NCBI RefSeq assembly: GCF_029265695.1
Contig: NZ_JAJUHW010000018.1
Coordinates: forward strand, 1-53,721
DNA: 53,721 bases
Reading direction: 5' to 3'
Source: Gracilinema caldarium
GTDB lineage: Bacteria > Spirochaetota > Spirochaetia > Treponematales > Breznakiellaceae
Positions within the stretch are counted from its first letter, which is position 1. Each line of letters begins with the position of its first letter. This document shows positions 32,482-42,137 of the stretch, piece by piece. Position numbers and translations under genes: made by a program. The notes under the pieces were generated by a model, which worked only from the letters and a program-made list of their open reading frames with translations, was not told the DNA's origin and searched no databases.

Positions 32482-33521
32482 AACGAATCCTTGTTGGTTT
32501 TGGCCTCCTTGTTATTGCATGCACTGTAACTATTTCGTGCACTCGAAATGCTAAAAAATCGGATACCTATAAGCCGGTCATCGGCCTTTCTCTGGACTCC
32601 CTTGTGGTAGAGCGCTGGCGTCGCGATGTGGACAGCTTTACCCGCGCTGCTACCGATTTGGATGCCTCGGTAAAACTCCGGGTTGCAAACCAGGATGCGG
32701 AAACCCAAATTGCCCAGATTAAAAGCCTTGTAGATTCTGGAATTGATGTGCTTGTGGTTATCCCTAACCATGCGGACAAATTAACCGATATCTGCCGGTC
32801 TGTTGTGCGCAGGCATATTCCCGTCATTAGTTACGACCGGCTTGTAAACCGGGCTAATGTGGACCTTTATATTTCATTTGACAACGAAGAGGTCGGTTCT
32901 CTCATGGCAAGCGCAGCCCTGTCTGCAAAGCCTGAGGGCAACTATGTTATTATTAATGGAGCTATAACTGATAATAACGCCTATATGATCAACAAGGGCT
33001 ATCACAAGGTGATGGATCCCCAAATTGCTGCAGGTAAAATCAATCTTATTAAAGAAATATGGCCCTCCGACTGGATAAGCGATGAAGTAAAATCTCGGTT
33101 TGAACAATTACTGTCGGAAGAAAAAAACATAGATGTGGTTCTCTGCGGAAACGATATGCTGGCAGAAACAGTGATAGGTGTGCTTTCGGAAAACCGGATG
33201 CTGGGAAAAACACTCGTCCTCGGTCAGGATGCGGAGCTTTCCGCCTGCCAGCGGGTTGCAGAAGGGAGCCAATTTGCAACGATTTACAAACCTATCGAAC
33301 GGCTGTCGCTCAAGGCTGCCGCTCTGGCGGTTATGCTTGCGAAGGGAGAAAAGCTTCCCGCCACATCGACTATATTTGATGGTTTATATAATGTTCCCTA
33401 TGTTAAACTCGAACCTATTCTCGTAACCAAGGACACTCTGGAGAAAACAGTAATCAAGGACGGTTTTCATAGCTATCAAGATGTATTCAGGAATGTTCCC
33501 AATCATAAAAAGAAGGAATAG
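32478..33521 (+). CDS. Sugar-binding lipoprotein, XylF/ChvE type
   Basis: A 347-residue lipoprotein with a relaxed spirochaete-style lipobox VTISC (Cys21). The type I sugar-binding fold is clear: KPVIGLSLDSLVVERWRRDVDSF, GIDVLVVIPNHADKL, VISYDRLVNRANVDLYISFDNEEVG, INGAITDNNAYMINKGYHKVM, VLCGNDMLAETVIGVL and LGQDAELSACQRVAEGSQFATIYKPIERL. The tail is basic (NHKKKE). It is clearly related to the ChvE-like protein encoded next but is lipid-anchored and sits in the regulator transcript (ATGA overlap), so it may serve sensing or chemotaxis as well as uptake. Confidence 0.88.
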   Translation: MKRILVGFGLLVIACTVTISCTRNAKKSDTYKPVIGLSLDSLVVERWRRDVDSFTRAATDLDASVKLRVANQDAETQIAQIKSLVDSGIDVLVVIPNHADKLTDICRSVVRRHIPVISYDRLVNRANVDLYISFDNEEVGSLMASAALSAKPEGNYVIINGAITDNNAYMINKGYHKVMDPQIAAGKINLIKEIWPSDWISDEVKSRFEQLLSEEKNIDVVLCGNDMLAETVIGVLSENRMLGKTLVLGQDAELSACQRVAEGSQFATIYKPIERLSLKAAALAVMLAKGEKLPATSTIFDGLYNVPYVKLEPILVTKDTLEKTVIKDGFHSYQDVFRNVPNHKKKE

Positions 33522-33746
33522 CTGGTCTCAAACCAGGATAAATTTGACTCTCTTGTATGTTAAAAAAGTGCTATTTGGTTTGTAGTACATAAAATATTAA
33601 AAAATACCAGAAAAATGCAAATTCTTTCCTGATGCGGGATTCTAAAAACCGGGAGACACTGGTACTCGGCAGGGGGCTGGTTCAGCTGCCCTGTCACTGC
33701 AGTTCTTAGTAACTGCAGATAAAAAGTCCCCATGTAGGAGGAAGCA
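33522..33746 (+). promoter_or_regulatory. Leader region of the ChvE-type transporter operon with hairpin
   Basis: This 225-nt gap precedes a gene with signs of strong expression. It includes a -35-like TTGACT (33545-33550) with only a weak TGCTAT (33570-33575) beyond it, and a leader hairpin CTGCAGTT (33697-33704) / AACTGCAG (33711-33718). The ribosome-binding site AGGAGG (33736-33741) is strong. Direct targets for the YesN-type regulator probably lie here, but I see no clear repeat that identifies them. Confidence 0.4.
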
Positions 33747-34856
33747 ATGAAACTGGTACGTGGTTTGTTCATTGCACTGCTCTCTGTAGCCGTTATCGGC
33801 GGTGTGTTTGCAAGTGGCCAGGGCGAAGCTGGCAAGACCCAGGTTGGTATCGTTCTGCCGACCAAGGATGAGCCCCGCTGGATTCAGGACCAGACCCGGT
33901 TCATGGATGCCCTAAAGGCTGCTGGTTTTTCCGCCAACGTTCTGTTCAGCCAGGGCGATTCTGCCAAGGAAAAATCAAATGTCGAATCCCTGATCAGCCA
34001 GGGTATTAAAGTTCTGGTTATCTGCCCCCATGACAGTGCTGCCGCAGCTGCTGCTGCCGACCTCGCTGCTAAGGCAGGTGTAAAGGTCATTTCCTATGAC
34101 CGGCTTATCACCGGAACCACCTCTGTTGATTACTATGTAACCTTCGACAGCGTCCAGGTTGGTGCCGCTTGGGGTGATTACCTCAATTCCAAGGTTCCCG
34201 CCGGTTCCAAGAACAACAACCTCTATATCTATGCTGGTGCTGCTTCTGACAACAACGCCTTCCTGTTCTTCGAAGGTGCCTGGAGCAAGCTGCAGCCCAA
34301 GATTGCTGACGGAACCTATATCGTTCGCAACTCCGACAAGGCTGTCGCCCTTAAAGATAAGGCTAAACTGACCCGCGATGAAATGGCCCAGATCATTGGC
34401 CAGGTTACCACCAACTGGAACTTCAACGATGCGAAGAGCAAGGCTGAAGCGAACCTGACCGCTGTTGACGCCGATGCCAAGGGCACCGTATACATCTGCG
34501 CCCCCAACGATGGTACCGCCCGGGCTATCGCTGATGCATTCGCCGCTGACAAGGCTGTGACCAAGTACTACATCACCGGCCAGGATGCTGAAATCGCGTC
34601 CATCCAGTACATCATCGATGGCAAACAGTCCATGACCGTCCTTAAGGACGTCCGCACCCTGGTTCAGGATGCTATCAATGCAGCAATTGCCTATATGAAG
34701 GGCCAGACTCCTCCTGTTACCGCCTACTATAACAACGGCAAGAAGGATGTTCCTGCAAAGCCCACCGCTATCGTGACCGTAACCAAAGAGAATGTAAAGA
34801 AAGAAATCATTGATTCCGGTTACTGGCCCGCTGACAAGTTTACCGGCCTGAAATAA
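33747..34856 (+). CDS. chvE: ChvE-type periplasmic monosaccharide-binding protein
   Basis: A 369-residue soluble binding protein with signal peptide (MKLVRGLFIALLSVAVIGGVFA). The match to Agrobacterium ChvE is extensive: VGIVLPTKDEPRWIQD, SLISQGIKVLVICPHD, VISYDRLITGTTSVDYYVTFD, SDNNAFLFFEGAWSKLQP, ITGQDAEIASIQYIIDGKQSMTVLKD and AIVTVTKENVKKEIIDSGYW. It should bind xylose, arabinose, galactose or glucose and hand it to the GguA/GguB transporter encoded next. The gene uses a narrower codon set than its neighbours (GCT/GCC, AAG, AAC, GGT), pointing to high expression. Hairpins after its stop probably reduce transcription of the transporter genes. Confidence 0.9.
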   Translation: MKLVRGLFIALLSVAVIGGVFASGQGEAGKTQVGIVLPTKDEPRWIQDQTRFMDALKAAGFSANVLFSQGDSAKEKSNVESLISQGIKVLVICPHDSAAAAAAADLAAKAGVKVISYDRLITGTTSVDYYVTFDSVQVGAAWGDYLNSKVPAGSKNNNLYIYAGAASDNNAFLFFEGAWSKLQPKIADGTYIVRNSDKAVALKDKAKLTRDEMAQIIGQVTTNWNFNDAKSKAEANLTAVDADAKGTVYICAPNDGTARAIADAFAADKAVTKYYITGQDAEIASIQYIIDGKQSMTVLKDVRTLVQDAINAAIAYMKGQTPPVTAYYNNGKKDVPAKPTAIVTVTKENVKKEIIDSGYWPADKFTGLK

Positions 34857-34874
34857 ATAACCGGTACAAATCAG

Positions 34875-34933
34875 CCCTGTAGGCGCTGCTTACAGGGTTT
34901 GCAGCCTGAGCCTGCTGTGGCAGGCTTGTTTTT
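34875..34933 (+). terminator. Tandem hairpins after chvE, probable attenuating terminator
   Basis: CCCTGTA (34875-34881) pairs with TACAGGG (34891-34897); AGCCTGC (34909-34915) pairs with GCAGGCT (34920-34926) and is followed by TGTTTTT. Located between the binding-protein gene and the ATPase gene, it fits the common arrangement in which most transcripts stop after the abundant binding protein. Confidence 0.65.
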
Positions 34934-35036
34934 AGGGCTGCATGAAAGTCTGGGAATGTGGTTGTCCGGAGAAACAAAAGAGGATCTCCGGACAATCCAT
35001 TGTTTGGCTTTTAATACATTATGAGCAGGTAATCCA

Positions 35037-36563
35037 ATGAGCGAATCCATACTGGAAATGCAGCATATCACCAAAACCTTTCCCGGGGTACGGGCTCTCA
35101 GCGATGTCACCTTTTCGGTAGCAAAGGGAGAAATACATTGCCTCGTTGGTGAGAATGGAGCTGGTAAGTCAACCCTGATGAAAATTTTAAGCGGTGTTTA
35201 TCCACATCACGAATTTCAGGGAAAAATTATTTTTGATGGAAAGGAAGTAAAATTTAACGGCATCCATGACAGCGAGGAAGCCGGTATCGGAATTATCTAT
35301 CAGGAACTGGCCCTGGTTCCGGAAATGATGGTCTATGAAAATGTGCTCCTTGGTCATGAAATAAAACGGGGCTTTACCATAGATACCCATGAAATGATAA
35401 AAGAAACGGAGCTTTTGCTTGAACGGGTTCACCTTAAGGTTAATCCCACCACTAAAATTAAGGACCTGGGAATCGGAAAACAACAGCTTGTAGAAATTGC
35501 GAAAGCTCTCAGTAAAAATGTAAAATTGCTGATTCTGGACGAACCCACCGCAGCCTTGAACGAAGACGACTGCGAAAACCTATTGAATATTATCCGGGAA
35601 CTCAAGAGTCAGGGTGTAACCTGCATCATGATTTCCCATAAACTTAAAGAAGTACTGAGCATTGCGGATACCATTACGGTCCTCCGGGACGGCAAGACAA
35701 TCTGCACCATGGACCGGGAAAAGGACAAGGTCACCGAACAGGTGCTGATCAAGCACATGGTTGGCCGGTCTATCGAAAATATTTATCCTAAACGCAATTC
35801 CCGAATTTGGGATGATGTGGTTATCGAAGTAAAGAACTGGACCGCTTTTGATCCTAAGCTGGGCCGTACGGTTCTTAAAAATGTCAATTTCAAGATCCGG
35901 CGGGGCGAAATTGTAGGTCTCGCGGGCCTCATGGGTTCTGGCCGCACTGAGCTTGCCCGCAGCCTTTTTGGGAATCCCGACGGTTACGAGATTTCCGGAG
36001 AGCTGGTGTTCAAGGGCAAGAGCCAGCGATTCAATCACCCGGCAGAAGCAATCGAGGCTGGTATGGCCTATGCCTCAGAAGACCGGAAACGAAATGGTCT
36101 TGTGTTAATACAGCCCATTAAGACCAATATAACCATGGCAAACCTGGAAGAAGTGGCAACAAAACAGGGCGTTATTATTGATGAAAAGGAAATCCAGGTT
36201 GCTTCCGAATACGTCAAGGATATGACGATTAAAACCCCCAGTATTCAGCAGTTAGTGCTGAATCTGTCCGGCGGCAACCAGCAGAAAGTTTCAGTTGCCA
36301 AATGGCTTTTTGCTAAACCAGATCTGCTCATTCTAGATGAACCCACCCGAGGTATCGATGTGGGTGCGAAATATGAAATCTACACCCTCATGAATGAGCT
36401 TGTAGCCCGGGGCATGAGCATCCTTATGATTTCGTCGGAATTGCCAGAGGTGCTCGGGATGAGCGACCGGGTCTATGTCGTAGCCAACGGACAAATAACC
36501 GGTGAATTGCCGATCAGCGAAGCCACCCAAGAACGTGTCATGGAACTCGCTACCCAATATTAG
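35037..36563 (+). CDS. gguA: Monosaccharide ABC transporter ATP-binding protein, GguA/MmsA type
   Basis: A 508-residue protein with two fused nucleotide-binding domains, as in all CUT2 sugar importers. NBD1 has Walker A GENGAGKST, a degenerate signature LGIGKQQLVEIAKAL and Walker B LLILDEPTAAL. NBD2 has a degenerate P-loop (GLMGSGRTELA), a good signature LSGGNQQKVSVAKWL and Walker B LLILDEPTRGIDVG. The asymmetry is normal for the family. It supplies energy to the GguB-type permease encoded 16 nt downstream. The GguA name rests on linkage to a ChvE-like protein and a GguB-like permease; XylG is a close alternative name. Confidence 0.88.
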   Translation: MSESILEMQHITKTFPGVRALSDVTFSVAKGEIHCLVGENGAGKSTLMKILSGVYPHHEFQGKIIFDGKEVKFNGIHDSEEAGIGIIYQELALVPEMMVYENVLLGHEIKRGFTIDTHEMIKETELLLERVHLKVNPTTKIKDLGIGKQQLVEIAKALSKNVKLLILDEPTAALNEDDCENLLNIIRELKSQGVTCIMISHKLKEVLSIADTITVLRDGKTICTMDREKDKVTEQVLIKHMVGRSIENIYPKRNSRIWDDVVIEVKNWTAFDPKLGRTVLKNVNFKIRRGEIVGLAGLMGSGRTELARSLFGNPDGYEISGELVFKGKSQRFNHPAEAIEAGMAYASEDRKRNGLVLIQPIKTNITMANLEEVATKQGVIIDEKEIQVASEYVKDMTIKTPSIQQLVLNLSGGNQQKVSVAKWLFAKPDLLILDEPTRGIDVGAKYEIYTLMNELVARGMSILMISSELPEVLGMSDRVYVVANGQITGELPISEATQERVMELATQY

Positions 36564-36579
36564 GATTTTGGAGGAAAAA

Positions 36580-37764
36580 ATGGCCTATAAAGAAATTAGA
36601 ACCATGATCCGCAGAAACCTGCGGGAATACGCAATGTATATCGCCCTCGTGGCAATTATGATTATTTTCAGTATTTTTACCAACGGGAATTTTACATCTT
36701 CTCGTAACATCGCTAATCTGCTGAACCAGACCGGGTATATCGCGGTTCTTGCGGTTGGTATGACCCTGATTATCGTCATCCGGCACATTGACCTTTCTGT
36801 CGGCTTCTTAGCCGGTTTCCTTGGCGCGGTTGCGGCGGTCCTGATGACCCAGGTACACCTTAACGCCTGGTTAACCATACTCCTCGTGTTAGTGCTTGGC
36901 GCCGCCGCTGGTTTTGTAACCGGTTTTCCCGTTGCAACCCTGGGGATCCCTGCCTTCGTATCCTCCCTGGCTGGCTGGCTCATTTACCGCGGCGCCCTCA
37001 TGCTGACCACCGCCGCAACCGGCACGATTATTGTTCCCAACGAGGATTTTAACGCCCTAGGTAACGGCTATATTCCTGAGCTGCTTCCTCTGGATAACCT
37101 TCTCCCCGGTCTTCATAAGACGACACTCCTTATCGGGCTTATCGCTATCGTTATTATGATTGTGACCCAATTCTTGGATCGCAAGCGCAAGCAGCAGTAC
37201 CATTTCGATGTCCTTTCCATGCCCATGTTTATCCTCAAGCTTCTGCTTCTTTCGTTGGTCATCGCATATATCACCTGGATCCTCGCAGGATATAACGGCC
37301 TTTCGTGGACATTCGTGATCATGATGCTGGTTGTCTTTGTCTATGATTTCCTTGCCCGCAAGACTGTTTTGGGACGGCACATTTTTGCCGTCGGCGGCAA
37401 CCCGGAAGCTGCAGAACTTTCCGGCATTAACGTAAAAAAGATTACTCTCTTTGTATTTGCCTCTATGGGGCTCCTTTCAGCATTGGCTGGTATCCTCTTT
37501 ACTGCCCGGCTCAAATCCGCCACTCCCCAGGCAGGCACCCTGTTTGAACTGGACGCAATTGCAGCCTGCTATATAGGCGGTGTATCCGCTGCCGGCGGTA
37601 TCGGATCTATTACTGGTTCCCTTGTCGGTGCCCTGGTGTACATGTCCCTCATGAACGGCATGAACCTCATGGGAACCGATATATCCTTGCAGTACATTAT
37701 CCGCGGTCTTGTTTTGGTGGGCGCCGTTATCTTTGATGTCACTTCCCGGAAACGAAAGGCATAA
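36580..37764 (+). CDS. gguB: Monosaccharide ABC transporter permease, GguB/MmsB type
   Basis: A 394-residue inner-membrane permease of the CUT2 family. It has about ten hydrophobic segments, the conserved GMTLIIVIRHIDLSVG, TLGIPAFVSSLAGW, and near the C-terminus HIFAVGGNPEAAELSGINVKK and AIAACYIGGVSAAGGIGSITGSLVGALV. An inserted stretch with RKRKQQYHFD in mid-protein is typical of the GguB/XylH-like longer permeases. The start at 36580 follows GGAGG by 5 nt; the frame is open from 36502 inside gguA. With ChvE-like and GguA-like partners it completes a high-affinity importer for several aldoses. Confidence 0.9.
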   Translation: MAYKEIRTMIRRNLREYAMYIALVAIMIIFSIFTNGNFTSSRNIANLLNQTGYIAVLAVGMTLIIVIRHIDLSVGFLAGFLGAVAAVLMTQVHLNAWLTILLVLVLGAAAGFVTGFPVATLGIPAFVSSLAGWLIYRGALMLTTAATGTIIVPNEDFNALGNGYIPELLPLDNLLPGLHKTTLLIGLIAIVIMIVTQFLDRKRKQQYHFDVLSMPMFILKLLLLSLVIAYITWILAGYNGLSWTFVIMMLVVFVYDFLARKTVLGRHIFAVGGNPEAAELSGINVKKITLFVFASMGLLSALAGILFTARLKSATPQAGTLFELDAIAACYIGGVSAAGGIGSITGSLVGALVYMSLMNGMNLMGTDISLQYIIRGLVLVGAVIFDVTSRKRKA

Positions 37765-37826
37765 TGTGTTAGAGATAATGTAAATAATAAATATAATAGA
37801 AAAAATATGCTTCTAGTGATATAATA

Positions 37827-37854
37827 AAAGGGCTGTCTGATGAGGCAGCCCTTT
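37827..37854 (+). terminator. Terminator of the monosaccharide transporter operon
   Basis: AAAGGGCTGTCT (37827-37838) pairs with AGGCAGCCCTTT (37843-37854) over 12 bp with one G-T pair and a 4-nt loop. The T residues at the end of the stem continue as gttgt. It lies 63 nt beyond the permease stop. Confidence 0.75.
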
Positions 37855-37872
37855 GTTGTAAGGGGGTAAGTG

Positions 37873-39945
37873 ATGAAGCAAACAATCCGATTAAAAATGA
37901 TTTTTAGTTTCGGGTTATTGGCCATACTTATCCTGAGTACCATAACCTTCGTTATTAGTCTTCGAATTGGCTCTGATGTCCAGCGGATTTCTCAGGACGA
38001 TATTCTTCAGCTTTCGCAGGCAAAAGCTGAAGTTTTGAACAGGCAAATCGAACAGCTCCGCTGGGAACTGAGCATCCTTGCTTCAGTTTATCCTATTAAT
38101 GAAAAAGACAGCATGGAGGTGTTGCAAAAACTTCGCCGTCAGGTTTCCGAGGAAGTCCTGGGGGTATTTTATACAACTGCCGATGGCACTACTTATACGG
38201 ATCTTCGGTCAACATATTCATCAAAAAATAATGATTTCTATAAAAAAATTGTACAGGGAACCGACTTTGTCATCGGAAAGCCGGAAATATCACAGAATTG
38301 GGGTATCCCCATAGTTGTATTGGCAAAGGGGATACGTGATCCTAACGGACAGTTAAACGGTATCCTTGGTTTTCAAATTAAGCTTTCTACTCTTTCTAGT
38401 ATTACTGAACGAATCAAGGTAAATAAAAGCGGCTTTGGCTGGCTTGTGGATCAGGATGGGCTTGTACTTGCCCATCCGGACGAAAGCATTGTCATGGATA
38501 TGCAAATCCAGGATGCGGATTCAAGAGGGTACAAAGGTCTTGGGGCGCTCAGTTCCCGTATCCTTACTACAGAAGCTGGTTTTGGATCCTATACGGATAA
38601 TTGGAAGAAATCTTATGTATGTTTTTTTTCCAAAGTTCATGAAGTTTCCCAATGGAAACTGGTTATTTCGGTTCCCACCTATGAATTGAATAAACCTATA
38701 CGGGATCTTTTTATTTTTATCATAGCCCTTTCTGTACTAGCGCTCTTTTTTACCATCTTGGTATCATTGCTCATAGCTCGTTCTATTACAAAACATTTGC
38801 AGAAAACGGTCTTTACCTTTCAGGCTCTTGCCCAGGGGGATGCGGATTTAACGAAGCGTATCTCTGTGCCTGGATCTGATGAAGTAGCCGATCTCGTGAG
38901 CAGCTTTAATGCATTTATAGAGAAACTGCACGCCTTGGTGACAAGCCTCAAGCAAACGCAGCAAGAATTGTCGTTAGTTGGAAAAAATCTGGAAAACGAA
39001 AGCTTACAGGCTAAAAATACGGCAGAAAAAATAATCAATACGGTTGTAATGGTCCAAAATAAATCGGAAGATCAGGTTCAAAGTACCGATCAGGCTTCCG
39101 ATGCAGCAGGACAGATAACACAATCTATAGAAGACCTTAATGCAATCATTAAGACCCAGGCCGAGAGTATAGGTCAGGCTTCATCGGCTGTAGAAGAAAT
39201 GATTGGCAACATTGGTTCAGTGACCGCCTCTGTGGAAAAAATGGCGCAGCAATTCGAAGAGATCAACAGGGCCTCGGGTCTTGGTTCGGAAGCCCAGCAG
39301 GATGTGGTCGATCGGATCAGTCAGGTTGCGAACCAATCTCGGGCGCTGATAGAAGCTAACGAAGCGATTGCGGCCATTGCGAGTCAGACAAATCTGCTTG
39401 CCATGAACGCTGCCATAGAAGCGGCTCATGCGGGTGAGCTCGGCAAAGGTTTTTCAGTTGTGGCTGATGAAATACGCCGTCTTGCGGAGACCGCAAGCGA
39501 ACAGTCCAGGACGATTGGTGCAAATTTGGCTTCCATGGGGGCCGAAATAGAGGGCGTTGTGTCGTCCTCCCAGGCCTCTGTTCAAACCTTTGGGAGTTTG
39601 TTGAATCATATTGAAGCCACTGGTTCATTGGTATTGGAAATAAAGCATGCGATGGAGGAACAAAACACCGGTTCCTCCCAAATTCTAGAGGCTCTAAAAA
39701 ACATGAATGATATTACCGACCAGGTTCAGCGGGCCTCAGGAGAAATGGCATCCAGTATATTGGTAGTACGGGATGAAATTGAAAGCCTCCATGAAAGTGC
39801 CCATGATATACAAGACCTCATGGATGTTATCGTTTCTGAAGTCAAAGAAATAGAAGGCACTACAGGGGTGGTGCTCGATTCTTCCGATAGGACTGGAAAA
39901 ATCATCTCCACTATGGAAAGCTATATCGGCCGGTTTAAGGTATAA
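37873..39945 (+). CDS. Methyl-accepting chemotaxis protein with Cache-type sensor domain
   Basis: About 690 residues. TM1 is near residues 10-30; a periplasmic Cache domain (about 35-275) includes [39 protein letters not shown] and [17 protein letters not shown]2 (about 280-305) leads to a HAMP domain ([22 protein letters not shown]). The signalling hairpin is intact: [47 protein letters not shown]. No C-terminal CheR pentapeptide is present. The ATG at 37873 follows AAGGGGG; a GTG directly before it (37870) is an alternative. Next to the sugar transporter and a binding-protein/kinase pair it may steer the cell to nutrients, but the ligand is unknown. Confidence 0.93.
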   Translation: MKQTIRLKMIFSFGLLAILILSTITFVISLRIGSDVQRISQDDILQLSQAKAEVLNRQIEQLRWELSILASVYPINEKDSMEVLQKLRRQVSEEVLGVFYTTADGTTYTDLRSTYSSKNNDFYKKIVQGTDFVIGKPEISQNWGIPIVVLAKGIRDPNGQLNGILGFQIKLSTLSSITERIKVNKSGFGWLVDQDGLVLAHPDESIVMDMQIQDADSRGYKGLGALSSRILTTEAGFGSYTDNWKKSYVCFFSKVHEVSQWKLVISVPTYELNKPIRDLFIFIIALSVLALFFTILVSLLIARSITKHLQKTVFTFQALAQGDADLTKRISVPGSDEVADLVSSFNAFIEKLHALVTSLKQTQQELSLVGKNLENESLQAKNTAEKIINTVVMVQNKSEDQVQSTDQASDAAGQITQSIEDLNAIIKTQAESIGQASSAVEEMIGNIGSVTASVEKMAQQFEEINRASGLGSEAQQDVVDRISQVANQSRALIEANEAIAAIASQTNLLAMNAAIEAAHAGELGKGFSVVADEIRRLAETASEQSRTIGANLASMGAEIEGVVSSSQASVQTFGSLLNHIEATGSLVLEIKHAMEEQNTGSSQILEALKNMNDITDQVQRASGEMASSILVVRDEIESLHESAHDIQDLMDVIVSEVKEIEGTTGVVLDSSDRTGKIISTMESYIGRFKV

Positions 39946-39986
39946 GTTATTGGCTTTTTTTTGAGTTCTCTACTATCTTTTTTAGT

Positions 39987-41348
39987 ATGAATGCAGTTCC
40001 GCATGAACGGCCTTCTTTACTTAAAGAAGTATCCTTTTCCGTATTTAAGGTCTTTTTTGCAATGCTTCTTTGCATAAGTCTGGGATGGTCTGTTTTTGCG
40101 TTTTTTTCAGTCAGGAACGCTGTTCATGTAGAAGATCAGTATATCACCACGATTTTTAGGACATCCCTTAATGAAGCCCTTTGGGAAATGGACTCTCAAA
40201 AAATCAGAGAACTTGCACAGCTTATTGTATCGAATACTTCTTTGTCATCCCTGGAAATCATTGATGAAGAAGGAATTCTTCTTTTTTCTTATAGCAAAAA
40301 TCAAATAAAATTGTTCGGCTATAGTGTGCAATCCCGATTTGAGCATATCAAAAACGGTTATAAAATAGGTGAAAGCCGGTACTCGCTTGACTATATACTC
40401 ATAATAAAAGGAATTGCAGGCGGTTTTTTATTTTTTTTAGGAGCCGTTTTGTTCATTTTTTTCTTTATGCAATTTTTCTTAAGAAATATCCTCAAGCATA
40501 AGCTGCAGGATCCCCTGGACGAAATTGCCCAGCTCATTTCAACTTATGGAGTATTAACCACCGAGATAAAAGAGGAAGACGAAACAAGGATACTATTTTC
40601 TGACTCGATTCACAAAGGGTATATAGAGTTTGAAGGAATCCGAGGGCTTCTTCTCTCTCTCAGGGATACTATTTTAAACCAATTTAAAGAATTAAAGCGT
40701 TCTATCGCCGAACGAGATATACTAATGCGCGAATTAAATCATAGAATTAGAAATAACCTCCAGCTGCTCTCCGCAATTATTAACCAGCAAAGAGCCGCAG
40801 CTATAGAAGCAGCTACAGATGAAACTGATATCCTTACCAAGTTATTAGGTCGTATTGACACTATTGCAGAAGCCTACGGTCTTCTTATTGAAACTCGAAG
40901 AATTAATGGCATAGAAATGGCGTCGTATATCGCTTCAATTTGCGGTCTCAGCAAGGAAATGACGGGTAACGGTTCAATTACTTGTATCATGGATATACAG
41001 CCGATGGTGTTCCCTATCGATTATGCGGTAGCAAGCGGACTCATCATTTTTGAGCTTATCTCCAATGCAGCGGAACATGCCTATGAAGGTGGATCTGGTG
41101 CAGTACGTATTACATTGCGGCAAGAGGGAGACCTGATCATCCTTTCAGTTGCTGATCAGGGAAAGGGGTGTCCCTTTACTATAGCTAATCCACCCAACGG
41201 AACCCTGGGTTTCCGTTTTGTAGCTGCCTTGAGCAGTCAGATGAAAGCCCTTATTCATGAATCATCGAAAAATGGCTTCGAAGTTGTTTTGGAGATGAAA
41301 AGAAAAGAAATAGAAGATTCGCTCAAACGGGAAATCTATTCGCGATGA
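39987..41348 (+). CDS. Sensor histidine kinase of the HisKA_2 (HWE-like) type
   Basis: A 453-residue kinase. TM1 is at about 20-42, a short periplasmic domain spans 45-138 (LNEALWEMDSQKIRELAQLIV resembles the extracellular domain found in many chemoreceptors and kinases), TM2 141-166, and there is a linker with a divergent HAMP. The kinase core has RELNHRIRNNLQLLSAIINQQ with phospho-acceptor His252, then SGLIIFELISNAAEHAY and VADQGKG in the ATPase domain. No response-regulator gene is adjacent, so its partner must be elsewhere. The gene is AT-richer than the left half of the window. TACTAT (39971-39976) lies 10 nt before the ATG without a ribosome-binding site. Confidence 0.85.
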   Translation: MNAVPHERPSLLKEVSFSVFKVFFAMLLCISLGWSVFAFFSVRNAVHVEDQYITTIFRTSLNEALWEMDSQKIRELAQLIVSNTSLSSLEIIDEEGILLFSYSKNQIKLFGYSVQSRFEHIKNGYKIGESRYSLDYILIIKGIAGGFLFFLGAVLFIFFFMQFFLRNILKHKLQDPLDEIAQLISTYGVLTTEIKEEDETRILFSDSIHKGYIEFEGIRGLLLSLRDTILNQFKELKRSIAERDILMRELNHRIRNNLQLLSAIINQQRAAAIEAATDETDILTKLLGRIDTIAEAYGLLIETRRINGIEMASYIASICGLSKEMTGNGSITCIMDIQPMVFPIDYAVASGLIIFELISNAAEHAYEGGSGAVRITLRQEGDLIILSVADQGKGCPFTIANPPNGTLGFRFVAALSSQMKALIHESSKNGFEVVLEMKRKEIEDSLKREIYSR

Positions 41349-42070
41349 AAATGCGTTCAATAATTATTTTTTATATCTTGCTTGCAACTCTGCTTACTGC
41401 ACAGGGGGAGAACACTTTAAACTTTGCTATCGGCGAATGGAATCCCCATACAGGAACAAGTCTGCCAGAATATGGATTTGTAACCGCTGTTGTCCGCAAA
41501 GCATGTTTAGAAGCAGGATTGTCTCCGACATTCTATTTTTTCCCTTGGCCTCGGGCAGAGTATCTTGTTCAAAAGGGCGATTTTTTCGCAACCTTTCCAT
41601 ACCTTCAGATACCGGAACGGGAAGATTTTTTTTATTTTTCGGACCCCTTATTTATTTCAAAATTGATAATAGTCCGAAATAAAGACTCTAAAAGAACCGC
41701 AGAATTTAAATATTCAGGGAGAATAGAGGAGTTAAAGTCCTATCGAATCGGCACTACTGCGGGGACCAAAGCGGTTGTTGTACCACTTCGCAGCAGAGGT
41801 ATTCTGGTAGAAGAATCTGCCAGTCTAGATTTTGCATTGAAAAAGCTTGCGAAAGGAAGACTCGATTTTGTTATAGATGAATATAAGGTAATTTTGGATG
41901 CCTCTAAAAATTTGTTCCGCGGTCAAGAAAATCCAATTGATATAATTGAAAAACCTTTTGCTGAAAATTTGGAATATTGTCTCATGGTTTCCAAAGCCTA
42001 TCCAAATGCACAGGTCCTTTTGAAGCGTTTTAATGAAGGCTTAAGAAAAGTATTGGGTCAAGAAAAATAA
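41345..42070 (+). CDS. Periplasmic solute-binding protein, SBP_bac_3-like
   Basis: A 241-residue protein with a signal peptide (MRSIIIFYILLATLLTAQG). The small type II binding fold is seen in TLNFAIGEWNPHTG, GFVTAVVRKACLEAGLSPTFYFFPWPRAEYLVQKG, IPEREDFFYFSDPLFISKLIIVR, YRIGTTAGTKA and DFALKKLAKGRLDFVIDE. Transport-type proteins of this family bind amino acids or similar small solutes. No transporter genes are nearby and the gene overlaps the kinase by 4 nt (ATGA), so it probably serves as a ligand-presenting partner of that kinase rather than in import. Confidence 0.85.
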   Translation: MKMRSIIIFYILLATLLTAQGENTLNFAIGEWNPHTGTSLPEYGFVTAVVRKACLEAGLSPTFYFFPWPRAEYLVQKGDFFATFPYLQIPEREDFFYFSDPLFISKLIIVRNKDSKRTAEFKYSGRIEELKSYRIGTTAGTKAVVVPLRSRGILVEESASLDFALKKLAKGRLDFVIDEYKVILDASKNLFRGQENPIDIIEKPFAENLEYCLMVSKAYPNAQVLLKRFNEGLRKVLGQEK

Positions 42071-42103
42071 AGGCTGACCACATACGTGAGCCAGCCAAAC
42101 CGA

Positions 42104-42125
42104 CGCCGGTTCTTATGAACCGGCG
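42104..42125. terminator. Hairpin between convergent genes
   Basis: CGCCGGTTC (42104-42112) and GAACCGGCG (42117-42125) pair perfectly over 9 bp around TTAT. It lies between the convergent binding-protein and amylase genes and could serve both. There is no real T run on either strand, so efficiency is uncertain. Confidence 0.55.
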
Positions 42126-42137
42126 AAATTACATCAA

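Noticed and set aside
34857-35036. Small RNA or riboswitch in the chvE-gguA gap
   Set aside because: The two hairpins are explained by an attenuating terminator and I recognise no conserved riboswitch core.
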